This document shows positions 46,868 through 56,606 of a DNA stretch of 64,000 bases, piece by piece. This DNA comes from Geomonas oryzisoli (lineage in GTDB: Bacteria; Desulfobacterota; Desulfuromonadia; Geobacterales; Geobacteraceae). The stretch is taken from the NCBI RefSeq assembly GCF_018986915.1, contig NZ_CP076723.1:3535001-3599000 (forward strand), read 5' to 3'. The position numbers were made by a program, and so were the translations under genes. The notes beneath the pieces are model-generated. The model saw only the letters and a list, made by a program, of their open reading frames with translations. It did no database searches and was not told the origin of the DNA. Position 1 is the first letter of the stretch. Each line of letters starts with the position of its first letter.

Positions 46868-47908
46868 TTACGGGAAGATCCCCAGGAAATCGAGGCCGAG
46901 AGTCTCGGGAAGCCCGCACATGAGGTTCATGTTCTGAACCGCCTGCCCGGACGCGCCTTTCACCAGGTTGTCGATGGCGGAGACCACGATGATCCTACCG
47001 GTCCTTTCGTCGACCACGATACCGATGTCGCAGAAGTTGGATCCCCTGACGTGCGCCGTCGACGGGAGCACTCCCTCGGGCAGCACCCTGACGAACGGCT
47101 CCCCCTCGTAGAAGGTCTCGTACAGGGTAATCAGTTCGGACGCCCTCACCTTCCCGGTCGGGACACTGTAGATGGTGGAAAGGATGCCGCGGTCCATCGG
47201 CACCAGGTGCGGCGTGAACGAGATGGTGAGCGGAGTGCCCGCCAGCAGTGCGAGTTCCTGCTCGATCTCGGGGATGTGACGATGCACGCCCCCCACGCCG
47301 TAGGCCTTGAAGCCTTCATTCACCTCGCAGTAGAGGTTGTCCACCTTGGCGCTGCGCCCGGCGCCGGAAGTACCGGACTTGGCGTCGACGATGATGCTCT
47401 TCGGATCGATCACCTTACCCTTCAATAGCGGCGCCAGGCCGAGGATGACGCTGGTCGGGTAGCAGCCGGGGTTGGCGATCAGGTTCGCCTCGCGGATCGT
47501 GTCGCGACGCAGCTCGGGAATGCCGTAGACCGCCTGGGGGAGCAGTTCCGGGGTCAGGTGCTTTTCGTACCACTTGCCGTAGACGTCGGCGTCGTGCAGC
47601 CGGTAGTCGGCCGAGAGATCGACCACGTCCTTGCCCATCTTCAGAAAGGTCGGCACGACCGCCATGGCCGCCTTGTGCGGCAGCGCGGTGAAGACCACGT
47701 CCGCCTGCTCTGCGATCCCGACCGGCTCGAGGTTCTGAAGCACTAAGTCACACCTGCCGCGCAGGGTCGGGAACACGTCGCTCACCGGGCGACCGGCGCT
47801 CTGCTCGGAGGTGACACAGGTGACGGCAACCTCGGGGTGGGCATGAAGGATACGGATAAGTTCGACGCCGGTATAGCCGCTGGCACCGACGATGGCAACC
47901 TTGATCAT
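46868..47908 (-). CDS. argC: N-acetyl-gamma-glutamyl-phosphate reductase
   Basis: NADPH-dependent third step of arginine synthesis, making N-acetylglutamate semialdehyde. 346 aa: [18 protein letters not shown] dinucleotide site, catalytic Cys in NPGCYPTS (about residue 148), and [16 protein letters not shown] later. It is read after rpsI with a 277-bp gap and has element B on its 5' side and element A on its 3' side; other arg genes are not in the window. A GGGAGG site precedes the ATG. Confidence 0.97.
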   Translation of the reverse strand: MIKVAIVGASGYTGVELIRILHAHPEVAVTCVTSEQSAGRPVSDVFPTLRGRCDLVLQNLEPVGIAEQADVVFTALPHKAAMAVVPTFLKMGKDVVDLSADYRLHDADVYGKWYEKHLTPELLPQAVYGIPELRRDTIREANLIANPGCYPTSVILGLAPLLKGKVIDPKSIIVDAKSGTSGAGRSAKVDNLYCEVNEGFKAYGVGGVHRHIPEIEQELALLAGTPLTISFTPHLVPMDRGILSTIYSVPTGKVRASELITLYETFYEGEPFVRVLPEGVLPSTAHVRGSNFCDIGIVVDERTGRIIVVSAIDNLVKGASGQAVQNMNLMCGLPETLGLDFLGIFP

Positions 47909-47989
47909 GAAAGGCCTCCCTTCTCAGAACGGAAAAAATGGAAGCTTGATGTTAGCACAGCTTCCAGACAGATTAACACTCAAAACCTC

Positions 47990-48096
47990 AAAACCGTTAG
48001 CCACGGAGAACTTCGGAGAACATCTGAGAGAAACAAAACTTTTTTGGTTTTGGTTTTCTCAGATGTCCTCAGATTTTCTCCGTGGCCAATGGTTTT
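47990..48096. repeat. Palindromic element B, 5' of argC
   Basis: A 107-bp imperfect inverted repeat with the same arms as element A (AAAACCGTTAGCCACGGAGA ... CTCCGTGGCCAATGGTTTT). Its right arm is close to the reverse complement of element A's left arm, so the two copies are inverted relative to each other and bracket argC. Confidence 0.9.
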
Positions 48097-48120
48097 GCTT
48101 CTAAGGTTTTTGAAACAGCA

Positions 48121-48150
48121 AAAGGAGGAACCCTGACGGATTCCCCCTTT
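48121..48150 (-). terminator. Likely terminator after rpsI
   Basis: AAAGGGGGAA / TTCCTCCTTT with a 10-base loop, about 35 bp past the rpsI stop; on the minus strand the stem is followed by TTGCTGTTTC, a weak T-run. Confidence 0.5.
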
Positions 48151-48185
48151 GCAATACTGAGACAGCAATTGCCTCCAGCAGCGGA

Positions 48186-48575
48186 TTAACGCTTGGAGAA
48201 CTGGAAGCTGGCGCGTGCCGCCTTCTTGCCGTACTTCTTTCTTTCCTTGATGCGCGAGTCGCGGGTGATGAACCCGGCCTTCTTCAAGGTGCCGCGCAGG
48301 TCGGCATCGGCCTCGATGAGGGCCTTGGTGATGCCGTGCTTGATGGCGCCGGCCTGGCCGGAGTCGCCACCGCCCTTGACGGTGCAGAAGATGTCGAACT
48401 TGCCGACATTCTCGGTCAGCTCGAGGGGCTGCATGACCACCATCTTGGAGGTCTCGCGGCCGAAGTAGCTGTCAAGAGTCTTGGTATTTACAATGATCTC
48501 ACCATTGCCCGGCTTGATCCAAACCCTGGCGATGGAAGACTTCCTTTTCCCGGTTGCGTAAAAGCTTGCTGCCAT
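48186..48575 (-). CDS. rpsI: 30S ribosomal protein S9
   Basis: Head protein whose C-terminal tail reaches P-site tRNA. 129 aa: [23 protein letters not shown] start and the basic tail [18 protein letters not shown]. Follows rplM by 22 bp, the universal rplM-rpsI pair. Confidence 0.97.
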   Translation of the reverse strand: MAASFYATGKRKSSIARVWIKPGNGEIIVNTKTLDSYFGRETSKMVVMQPLELTENVGKFDIFCTVKGGGDSGQAGAIKHGITKALIEADADLRGTLKKAGFITRDSRIKERKKYGKKAARASFQFSKR

Positions 48576-48597
48576 TTTCTATCTCCTGATGAACGAA

Positions 48598-49026
48598 TTA
48601 AATGTTCAGATCTTTCGGATTCTGAGCCGCATGCGGATGAGCGCTGCCGCTGTAGATCTTCAGCTTCTTGATCATGTGGCGGGCAAGCTTGTTCTTGGGC
48701 AGCATGCCTTTCACGGCTTTCTTGATCAGATCTTCCGGCTTCTTGTCGAGGAGCTTGCCGGCAGAGATCTCTTTCAGGCCGCCCGGGAAAGCAGAGTGGC
48801 TGTAGTAGGTCTTGTCGGAAAGCTTCTTGCCGGTGAGGGCGATCTTCTCAGCGTTCACGACGATGACGAAGTCGCCGGTATCAACGCTCGGGGTAAAGGT
48901 CGGCTTGTTCTTGCCACGCAGCACGTTGGCGATCTCGGTCGCTACACGGCCGAGGACCTTATTATCCACATCAACCAGGTACCAATCCCTGGTCACTTCT
49001 TCTTTTTTGGCAACTTGCGTCTTCAT
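48598..49026 (-). CDS. rplM: 50S ribosomal protein L13
   Basis: Early-assembly large-subunit protein. 142 aa from ATG 49026 ([21 protein letters not shown]), with GAGG 5 bases before it; a 10-codon in-frame extension upstream is rejected. Contains [19 protein letters not shown] and the [27 protein letters not shown]-terminus. Confidence 0.97.
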   Translation of the reverse strand: MKTQVAKKEEVTRDWYLVDVDNKVLGRVATEIANVLRGKNKPTFTPSVDTGDFVIVVNAEKIALTGKKLSDKTYYSHSAFPGGLKEISAGKLLDKKPEDLIKKAVKGMLPKNKLARHMIKKLKIYSGSAHPHAAQNPKDLNI

Positions 49027-49077
49027 TGAAACCTCACAGCTATCTGGAATTAGCACATTAACTTACAGAAGATTGAG

Positions 49078-49106
49078 AATTTAATCGATTCGTCCGTTCA
49101 TGTCAA
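49078..49106 (-). promoter_or_regulatory. Consensus promoter of rplM-rpsI
   Basis: Minus-strand TTGACA (49106-49101) and TAAATT (49083-49078), 17-bp spacer. Predicted start about 45 bp before the rplM ATG. Confidence 0.78.
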
Positions 49107-49108
49107 GA

Positions 49109-49160
49109 CAAAAAACCGCGGAGAGAATTAACGCTCTATTAAAGAGGCATCATTCCCCGC
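49109..49160 (-). terminator. Possible terminator of truA
   Basis: GCGGGGA (inside the end of truA) pairs with TCTCCGC and encloses a CTCT/AGAG hairpin; six T residues follow on the minus strand. The loop is long, so efficiency is uncertain. It would separate truA from the rplM promoter. Confidence 0.45.
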
Positions 49161-49902
49161 TCTGCCCCGGGTAGAAAACCTGCATGAGACAGAGCCCTTG
49201 CGGCGGCACTGTCATTCCCGCGTTCTGCCGGTCGCCCCCCTTGAGCAGACGCGCCACGTCGGCCGCGCTCAACCTGCCCTGCCCCACTTCGATGAGCGTC
49301 CCGGTGATGATGCGCACCATGTTCTTCAGAAAACCGCTACCGTTGATGTCGAGGTGCAACAGGCGCCCCTCCTGCACCAATTCCATGCTGTAGATACGGC
49401 GCACGGTGGTCTTGGCGGCACAGTTGGCGCCGCGGAAGGCGGCGAAGTCATGCTCGCCGACGAAGAGCTTGCAGGCGGCGCGCATCGCCTCGACGTCGAG
49501 CTTGCCCTTGACGCGCCATGCCGTGTGACGCACCAGCGGCGAACGGAGGTCGTCGAGCAGCATGGTGTAGCGGTAGTGCTTTGCCTGCGCGTTGAAGCGC
49601 GCGTGGAAGTCGAGCGGCACCTCGGCAGCGTCGCGCACCGCGATATCACTCGGGAGCAGCGAGTTCAGCCCCTCGCGGAAGGCGCGTAGCGGCATGGTGC
49701 GCTCGGTCTTGAAGCAGGCCACCATGCCGCGGGCGTGCACCCCGGCGTCGGTGCGGCCGGAGGCGTGCAGGGTGGTGTGCTCCCCGAGCATCTTGGCCAG
49801 CGCCTTTTCCATGACCTCCTGGATGGTCAGCCCGTTGGGCTGCACCTGCCAGCCGGCGTAGGCGGTGCCGTCGTATTCTATGATCAGTTTGATGTTGCGC
49901 AT
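49150..49902 (-). CDS. truA: tRNA pseudouridine synthase A
   Basis: Converts uridines 38-40 of tRNA anticodon stems to pseudouridine. 250 aa: IEYDGTAYAGWQVQPNG at the start, catalytic Asp in GRTDAGVHARGM (about residue 53), and the RYTMLLDD and GSGFLKNMVRIITGTLIEVG motifs. Follows asd with a 52-bp gap containing a GTCCGAC iteron. Confidence 0.97.
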   Translation of the reverse strand: MRNIKLIIEYDGTAYAGWQVQPNGLTIQEVMEKALAKMLGEHTTLHASGRTDAGVHARGMVACFKTERTMPLRAFREGLNSLLPSDIAVRDAAEVPLDFHARFNAQAKHYRYTMLLDDLRSPLVRHTAWRVKGKLDVEAMRAACKLFVGEHDFAAFRGANCAAKTTVRRIYSMELVQEGRLLHLDINGSGFLKNMVRIITGTLIEVGQGRLSAADVARLLKGGDRQNAGMTVPPQGLCLMQVFYPGQSGE

Positions 49903-49911
49903 ACCCTTCCT

Positions 49912-49950
49912 GGTCTGACAGGTCCGCCTAGTCCGACTGGTCTGACGTCC
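49912..49950. repeat. GTCCGAC-type iteron between asd and truA
   Basis: Four units in about 39 bp: GTCTGAC, GTCCGCC, GTCCGAC, GTCTGAC, each about 10 bp apart. Related to the clusters at 34385-34452 and 59401-59424. Confidence 0.7.
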
Positions 49951-49954
49951 ATGA

Positions 49955-50974
49955 CTACTTCAAGTACTGCTCCACCAGAATCTCAGCTATCTGCACGGCG
50001 TTGGTGGCAGCGCCCTTCCTAAGGTTGTCGGCCACAATCCAGAGGTTCAGGCCGTTCTTGATGGAGGCGTCCTCGCGGATGCGCCCCACCAGGGTCAGGT
50101 CCTCGCCGGCGACGTCCATGGCCATCGGGTACTCGCCGTTGGGCGGATTGTCCACCAGTTCCACGCCCGGCGCATCCTCCAGGAGCTCGCGCGCCTTGGC
50201 CACGGTGATCTTCTTCTCGGTCTCGATGTTGACCGACTCGGAGTGGCCGTAGAAGACGGGAACGCGGACGCAGGTCGCGGTGGTGGCGATGTCCGCCTCC
50301 ATGATCTTCCTGGTCTCGTTGACCATCTTCATCTCTTCCTTGGTGTAGCCGTTGTCGCAGAAGGAATCGATCTGCGGCAGGCAGTTGAAGGCGATGCGGT
50401 GCGGATAGACCTCGTTCTTGGGCGGGCGGCCGTTCAGAAGCTCCCCGGTCTGGATGCGCAACTCATCGATCGCCTTGTTGCCGGTGCCGGAAACGGCCTG
50501 GTAGGTGGAGACCACGATCCTCTTGATGGTGCCGAAGTCGTGCAGGGGCTTGAGCGCCACCACCATCTGGATGGTGGAGCAGTTCGGGTTGGCGATGATC
50601 CCCTTTTTGCGATAGTCGGCGATAGCGTGCGGGTTCACCTCCGGGACCACCAGCGGCACGTCCTTGTCCATGCGCCACGCACTGGAGTTGTCGATGCAAA
50701 CCGCTCCCGCCTTGGCCGCGGACGGACAAAACTCTTCGGAGCGCGCCCCACCTGCCGAGAAGAGGGCGATATCGATCCCGTCGAAGGAATCGTGCTTCAG
50801 CTCCTCCACAGTCACCGGTTTGCCGTTGAACTCCAGCACCTGTCCCGCGCTCCTCGCGCTCGCCAGGAACTTGATCTGCCCCACCGGGAACTTGCGCTCC
50901 TCCAGGCACTCGATCATCTGGGTTCCCACGGCACCGGTCGCGCCTACCACTGCTACATTCCACGTCTTCTTCAT
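49955..50974 (-). CDS. asd: Aspartate-semialdehyde dehydrogenase (long-chain type, family 2)
   Basis: NADPH-dependent second step of the aspartate pathway to lysine, methionine, threonine and diaminopimelate. 339 aa: VAVVGATGAVGTQMIECLEERKFPVG at the N-terminus, catalytic Cys in ANPNCSTIQMVVALKPL (about residue 130), and RVPVFYGHSESVNIE with substrate residues. This is the type found in Gram-positives and many proteobacteria, and is not the E. coli-type enzyme encoded by the gene upstream (51211-52308). Starts at ATG 50974 after GGAG; a 6-codon extension is rejected. Confidence 0.96.
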   Translation of the reverse strand: MKKTWNVAVVGATGAVGTQMIECLEERKFPVGQIKFLASARSAGQVLEFNGKPVTVEELKHDSFDGIDIALFSAGGARSEEFCPSAAKAGAVCIDNSSAWRMDKDVPLVVPEVNPHAIADYRKKGIIANPNCSTIQMVVALKPLHDFGTIKRIVVSTYQAVSGTGNKAIDELRIQTGELLNGRPPKNEVYPHRIAFNCLPQIDSFCDNGYTKEEMKMVNETRKIMEADIATTATCVRVPVFYGHSESVNIETEKKITVAKARELLEDAPGVELVDNPPNGEYPMAMDVAGEDLTLVGRIREDASIKNGLNLWIVADNLRKGAATNAVQIAEILVEQYLK

Positions 50975-51066
50975 GCTTTTACATCTCCTCAAGACAAAAA
51001 CGGGAGCGCGCCCCCTGGCTGCCGGGGACGCGCTCCGCTTCTCGCTGCATAAAATTCAGAAACTAA

Positions 51067-51202
51067 GTCAACGGCATCTCACACGGAACAACACGGAGAA
51101 GACGGAAAGAGCACGGATCTAAAGCCTGGTTTCCCCAAAATGCTTTTGCCTTATCTGCCTTTATCCGTACGTTCCCGTAAAATCCGTGTGCGACGCCTTT
51201 GA
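51067..51202. repeat. Imperfect inverted repeat between the two asd genes
   Basis: Left arm GTCAACGGCATCTCACACGGA matches the reverse complement of the right arm (GTCAAAGGCGTCGCACACGGA) at most positions. The interior has more CACGGA / TCCGT units. The element nearly fills the spacer (50975-51210) and shares ACGGA-type units with elements A and B around argC. Confidence 0.8.
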
Positions 51203-51210
51203 CCTTGACC

Positions 51211-52308
51211 TTACCTCTCCTTCAGGATCTGCAGCATGCGGCGCAGCGGCTCGGCGGCGCCCCACAGCAGCTGATCGCCGCAGGTGAAGGCGGAGAGGTA
51301 CTGCGGCCCCATCTTCATCTTGCGCACGCGGCCGACCGGGACGGTGAGCGACCCGGAAACGGCTGCCGGGGTGAGCCCCGCCAGGGAGTCGGCCTTGTTG
51401 TTCGGGATGAACTTCACCCACTGGTTGTCGTTCTTGATCATGTCCTCGATCTCGGCGATCGGGATGTCCTTGGTCAGTTTCATGGTGATCGCCTGGCTGT
51501 GGCAGCGCATCGCGCCCACGCGGACACAGATGCCGTCCACCGGGATCGGGTTCACGGCGCCGAGGATCTTGTTGGTCTCGGCGTAGCCTTTCCACTCCTC
51601 GCGGCTCTGCCCGTCCTCGACCTCGCGGTCGATCCAGGGGAGCACGCTGCCGGCCAGCGGGAAGCCGAACTCCTTGGTCGGCATGTCACCGCTTCTCAGG
51701 GTGTCAGTGACCTTCTTATCGATCTCGAGGATCGCGGAACCCGGGGTGGCCAACTGCTGGGCAACGGAACCATGCAGCACGCCCATCTGGGAGAGAAGCT
51801 CACGCATGTTCGGTGCGCCGGCACCGGAGGCTGCCTGGTAGGTCATGGAGGAGAGCCACTCGACCACGCCCGCCTTGAACAGCCCGCCCAGGCCCATGAG
51901 CATGAGGCTCACGGTGCAGTTGCCGCCGACGTAGTCCTTGATCCCCTTGGAGAGGGCCGCGTCGATGACGTTGCGGTTGATCGGATCGAGGATGATGACG
52001 GCGTCGTCTTCCATACGCAGGGTGCTGGCGGCATCGATCCAGTAGCCGTTCCAGCCGGCCTTCTTCAGCTCCGGGCGGACGGCCTTGGTGTAATCGCCCC
52101 CCTGGCAGGTGATGATCACGTCCAGCTTCTTCAGCTCGTTGATGTCCGATGCATCCTTCAGCGTCCCCGCGTTCAGCGGGGCGGGCTGCCCCACCTGCGA
52201 AGTGGTGAAGAATACCGGCTCAACACCTGCGAAATCGTTCTCTTCCTGCATGCGCTGCATGAGAACCGAGCCAACCATGCCACGCCAACCGACCATACCG
52301 ACTTTCAT
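51211..52308 (-). CDS. asd: Aspartate-semialdehyde dehydrogenase (E. coli type)
   Basis: Second aspartate-semialdehyde dehydrogenase, 365 aa, of the E. coli Asd type: [26 protein letters not shown] at the N-terminus, catalytic Cys in [17 protein letters not shown] (about residue 135) and substrate loop with [11 protein letters not shown]. Both paralogues carry the catalytic Cys and should be active. It is read between leuB and the other asd. Confidence 0.96.
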   Translation of the reverse strand: MKVGMVGWRGMVGSVLMQRMQEENDFAGVEPVFFTTSQVGQPAPLNAGTLKDASDINELKKLDVIITCQGGDYTKAVRPELKKAGWNGYWIDAASTLRMEDDAVIILDPINRNVIDAALSKGIKDYVGGNCTVSLMLMGLGGLFKAGVVEWLSSMTYQAASGAGAPNMRELLSQMGVLHGSVAQQLATPGSAILEIDKKVTDTLRSGDMPTKEFGFPLAGSVLPWIDREVEDGQSREEWKGYAETNKILGAVNPIPVDGICVRVGAMRCHSQAITMKLTKDIPIAEIEDMIKNDNQWVKFIPNNKADSLAGLTPAAVSGSLTVPVGRVRKMKMGPQYLSAFTCGDQLLWGAAEPLRRMLQILKER

Positions 52309-52380
52309 AGGCGACCTTCCTTTCTATTTATATGGTGTGAATGTGTGGCGGGGTCTCCCCCGCCTTGTTTGTGCCGTTAC

Positions 52381-53530
<1,150 letters not shown>

Positions 53531-53636
53531 CATAAAAAAGGCCGTCAAACATACGTTTAGCGCCCCAAACCATGACTATGAGTTAATGCTCGGCCGGCTG
53601 GTTCAGTTCCGGCACGAAATGAATCCTCGATGCAGA

Positions 53637-53659
53637 GTTTTATTAGAGAATAATAAAAC
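53637..53659. repeat. Perfect AT-rich palindrome
   Basis: GTTTTATTA GAGAA TAATAAAAC: a 9-bp perfect dyad with a 5-base centre. It could be an operator or a small hairpin. There is no assigned regulator. Confidence 0.5.
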
Positions 53660-53840
53660 TTTCGGTTTATCTTCATGAGGTGTTGTGGTACATTCCGAGG
53701 AAACCGCTGGGGCTGAACCGGCCCCAGGAGGCTTATCGGCGGCTGCGCCGCCAAAACTTCCCTAACGAGAAGCGCCGACTGGACAAATTCATTAGAGAAG
53801 GTAATATTCCTTGGCCAGCGAAAGACACCAATCGCGCAAA

Positions 53841-53910
53841 GGGAGAGGCACCCGCGCAGCCAGCAAAAGGAGGCCCGCAAAGGGGACAGGCACCTGCGGA
53901 GCCAGTCCCC
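53841..53910. repeat. Tandem REP-like palindromes
   Basis: A near-perfect GGGGACAGGCACCT ... AGCCAGTCCCC unit at 53882-53910 and a degraded copy (GGGAGAGGCACCC ... GCCAGC) at 53841-53867. The same 30-bp unit occurs at 59358-59387. Such palindromes match the layout of REP elements moved by Y1 transposases; no such transposase gene is in the window. Confidence 0.8.
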
Positions 53911-53970
53911 GGGAGCCGTGACCGACATGACCGCATCCCGCGTAGGAACATCATATTTTCAGGAGAAGAA

Positions 53971-55230
53971 ATGCTACTCATCGCTCGTCTCGCACAGTGT
54001 GCCGCTGTGCTTTCCCTGCTCACCATGACCGCCTGCTCGACGCCCCGCGCCGGCAAACCCGTGCTCGGAGACCCGGAAAACCCGTATCCCATGCAGAAAG
54101 CCGCCGAGATCGGCGACATCATCCACCTCCCCACCGGGACGCTGGTGACGCCGCAGCAGATGTTCGACGTGGTCACCGACGCCCGGGTGGTCTACGTCGG
54201 CGAGACGCATGACAACCCGGCCGCGCACCGCCTGGAACTGGACACGCTGAAGGCTATGGAGCAGCGCTACCCCGGCAAGGTCGCGCTCGGCATGGAGATG
54301 TTCGTGAGGTCGCAGCAGCCGGTCCTCGACCGCTGGGTGGCGGGCGAACTGGATGAGAAGGCGTTCTTGAAGGCCTCACGCTGGTACGACAACTGGAAGA
54401 TGGACTTCGCGTACTACCGCGACCTGCTCCTCTACGCCAGGGAAAAGCGGATCCCGGTCGTCGCGCTGAACGCGGAGAAGGAACTGGTGCAGGCCGTGCG
54501 CATGAAACCGCTCGAGGAGCTGACTCCTGAGCAGAAAGCGCAGCTGCCGCAGATGGACCTCTCCGATCCGTACCAGCGCGCCCAAACCGAGAGCATCTTC
54601 AGCGGACACAACAGCCACGGCAAAATGGCCATCGAGGGCTTCATCCGGGCCCAAACCCTGTGGGACGAGACCATGGCGGAATCCGCCGTGCGCTACCTCA
54701 CCAGCGCCTCAGGAAAGGATCGGCGCCTTCTCGTTGTCGCAGGCGGCAATCACGTCGGCTACGGCTTCGGCATCCCGCGCCGTGCCTTCCGCCGTCTCCC
54801 CGCCTCCTACGCCACCATCGGCGGCCATGAGGTTGTGGTGCGGCGCGCCGAGAAGCCGGTGATGATGGATGTGGAGACCCCGGACTTCCCCACCGTCTCC
54901 TTCGACTTCCTGGTGAACTACGCCTACGAGGGGCTCCCCGCACCGGGCGTGCTGCTCGGCGTCATGTTCGAGCCCGACCCGAAAGGGCGCGGCTTGGTGG
55001 TGAACACGGTGGTGCCCGACTCCAACGCCTCCCGCGCCGGGGTGCAAAAGGGTGACCTGCTGCTCGCCATGGACAACGAGCCGTTAAAGGAAAGCCTCGA
55101 TCTGGTCTACGCGGTGAAACAGAAGCACGTGGGAGACAAGTCCACCCTGAAGCTGGAACGAAAGGGTGAAGTGATGGATATAGAGGTGGTCTTCAAAATA
55201 GGAGAGGCGCCCAAGCACGGCAAGCCCTGA
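53971..55230 (+). CDS. ChaN-family lipoprotein with C-terminal PDZ domain
   Basis: 419-aa exported protein. A signal peptide with a lipoprotein-type cleavage site (TMTAC, Cys about residue 22) suggests membrane anchoring. The ChaN/haem-binding-uptake domain (about 40-290) has VYVGETHDNPAAHRLEL, GMEMFVRSQQPVLDRW, the ASRWYDNWKMDFAYY segment and GGNHVGYGFGIPRR. A PDZ domain follows (about 320-410, RGLVVNTVVPDSNASRAGVQKGDLLLAM), so it could act with or bind envelope proteins. ATG 53971 is 5 bases after AGGAG. Substrate unknown; haem binding is a family suggestion. Confidence 0.86.
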   Translation: MLLIARLAQCAAVLSLLTMTACSTPRAGKPVLGDPENPYPMQKAAEIGDIIHLPTGTLVTPQQMFDVVTDARVVYVGETHDNPAAHRLELDTLKAMEQRYPGKVALGMEMFVRSQQPVLDRWVAGELDEKAFLKASRWYDNWKMDFAYYRDLLLYAREKRIPVVALNAEKELVQAVRMKPLEELTPEQKAQLPQMDLSDPYQRAQTESIFSGHNSHGKMAIEGFIRAQTLWDETMAESAVRYLTSASGKDRRLLVVAGGNHVGYGFGIPRRAFRRLPASYATIGGHEVVVRRAEKPVMMDVETPDFPTVSFDFLVNYAYEGLPAPGVLLGVMFEPDPKGRGLVVNTVVPDSNASRAGVQKGDLLLAMDNEPLKESLDLVYAVKQKHVGDKSTLKLERKGEVMDIEVVFKIGEAPKHGKP

Positions 55231-55277
55231 CACCGGCGGGATGATGTCCCGACGCTTAACTGGAGGAAAGCTATTGT

Positions 55278-56519
55278 ATGTACGCCATGAGTAATGTCGG
55301 CAATACCATCGCCATGGTGCTTGCCGGTGGCAAAGGGGAGCGCCTGAGCCCCCTCACCATCAGAAGGGCCAAGCCGAGCGTCATGTTCGGCGGCAAATAC
55401 AAGATCATCGACTTCGTCCTGAGCAACCTCTTCAACTCCGGGATCAAGAAGGTCTACATCCTGACCCAGTACCGCGCCTACTCCCTCAACAAGCACATCA
55501 GGGAGTCGTGGGGCAAATGGACCGGCCTGGGCGAGTTCTTCGTCGCCATCTCGCCGGAGACCAGTTCGGAGAACGAGGACTGGTTCAAGGGGACAGCCGA
55601 CGCCATCCTGCAGTACCTGCGCTTCGTGGAGTCGTCGGACGCGGACTACGTCGCCATCTTCGGCGGCGACCATATCTACAAGATGGACGTGAGCCAGATG
55701 ATCGACTACCACCGCAGAAACCGCGCCGACCTGACCGTTGCGGCGCTGGAGGTGCCGGTCCAGGAGGCGAGCCGCTTCGGGGTCTTCTCGGTTGACGACG
55801 ACTACAAAATCACCGCCTTCACCGAAAAACCGAAAAACCCGGAAAGCATCCCCGGCCGTGACACCTGCTTCGCTTCCATGGGGAACTACATCTTCTCCAC
55901 CAAGAAGCTGATCGAAGTGCTGCAGGAAGGCAAGAAGCGGTACGAGGATCTGGATTTCGGCAAGCACGTCATCCCGATGATGCTGGAAAACCGCGACAAG
56001 GTCTTCGCGTACAACTTCAACGACAACATCATCCCAGGCATGAAGGCGGAGGAGAAGGGGTACTGGAAGGACGTGGGAACCATCGAGAGCTACTACGAGG
56101 CGAACATGGACCTGATCCACGTCTCGCCGCAGTTGAACCTCTACAACTACAAGTGGCCGATCCTGACCAACCAGGGGAACCTGCCGCCGGCCAAGACCGT
56201 GTTCGACGAGGATGGGCGGCGCGGCATGAACATCGATTCCTACGTCTGCGCAGGCTGCATTACCAGCGGGGCCACCGTGCGCCGCACCATCCTGGGGCCG
56301 CGCTGCAAGGTGAACAGCTACAGCGAAGTGGAGGATTCCATCCTCTTCGAGAACGTCACCGTGGGGCGCCACGTGAAGATCAGGCGCACCATCATCGACA
56401 AGAACGTCGTCATCCCCGACGGCACCGAGATCGGCTACGACCACGACCAGGACCGGGCCAAGGGATACCGGGTCACCGAATCGGGGATCGTCGTGGTATC
56501 GATGGCGGAAGCGAAATAA
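55278..56519 (+). CDS. glgC: Glucose-1-phosphate adenylyltransferase
   Basis: Makes ADP-glucose for glycogen synthesis, the regulated committed step. 413 aa: AMVLAGGKGERLSPLTIRRAKPSVMFGGKYKIIDFVLSN pyrophosphorylase motif, FGGDHIYKMD, the sugar-binding Lys/Asp region WKDVGTIESYYEANMDL, and a C-terminal left-handed beta helix. It follows the ChaN gene by 47 bp. glgA and glgB are not in the window. Confidence 0.95.
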   Translation: MYAMSNVGNTIAMVLAGGKGERLSPLTIRRAKPSVMFGGKYKIIDFVLSNLFNSGIKKVYILTQYRAYSLNKHIRESWGKWTGLGEFFVAISPETSSENEDWFKGTADAILQYLRFVESSDADYVAIFGGDHIYKMDVSQMIDYHRRNRADLTVAALEVPVQEASRFGVFSVDDDYKITAFTEKPKNPESIPGRDTCFASMGNYIFSTKKLIEVLQEGKKRYEDLDFGKHVIPMMLENRDKVFAYNFNDNIIPGMKAEEKGYWKDVGTIESYYEANMDLIHVSPQLNLYNYKWPILTNQGNLPPAKTVFDEDGRRGMNIDSYVCAGCITSGATVRRTILGPRCKVNSYSEVEDSILFENVTVGRHVKIRRTIIDKNVVIPDGTEIGYDHDQDRAKGYRVTESGIVVVSMAEAK

Positions 56520-56521
56520 CC

Positions 56522-56541
56522 GAGGCGGCCCCGGCCGCCTC
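56522..56541 (+). repeat. 8-bp hairpin after glgC
   Basis: GAGGCGGC / GCCGCCTC with a 4-base loop, 2 bp past the glgC stop. There is no T-run, so it may only weakly end or protect the glgC mRNA. Confidence 0.45.
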
Positions 56542-56606
56542 AGAGTCTAAACGGCAGCAAACACCCCGGCCACCGCAGCCAGACGCCCCAAAGGGCGGGA
56601 GCACGC

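Larger units (their letters stand above)
53531..53970. other. Intergenic region with palindromes, no intact gene
   Basis: Between leuB and the ChaN gene. It contains a perfect AT-rich palindrome, GTTTTATTA / TAATAAAAC (53637-53659), a GC-rich palindrome around 53730-53750, and two tandem REP-like units (53841-53910). An open frame on plus from 53680 continues into the ChaN gene but has no ribosome-binding site. Its RKPLGLNRPQEAY stretch faintly resembles the C-terminus of some transposases, so this may be decayed element DNA; this is weak. Confidence 0.5.

Noticed and set aside
53680-53970. N-terminal extension of the ChaN-family gene, or a separate small gene
   Set aside because: There is no ribosome-binding site, REP-like repeats lie within the frame, and the signal peptide begins at 53971. 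The faint transposase-like stretch is too weak to call.
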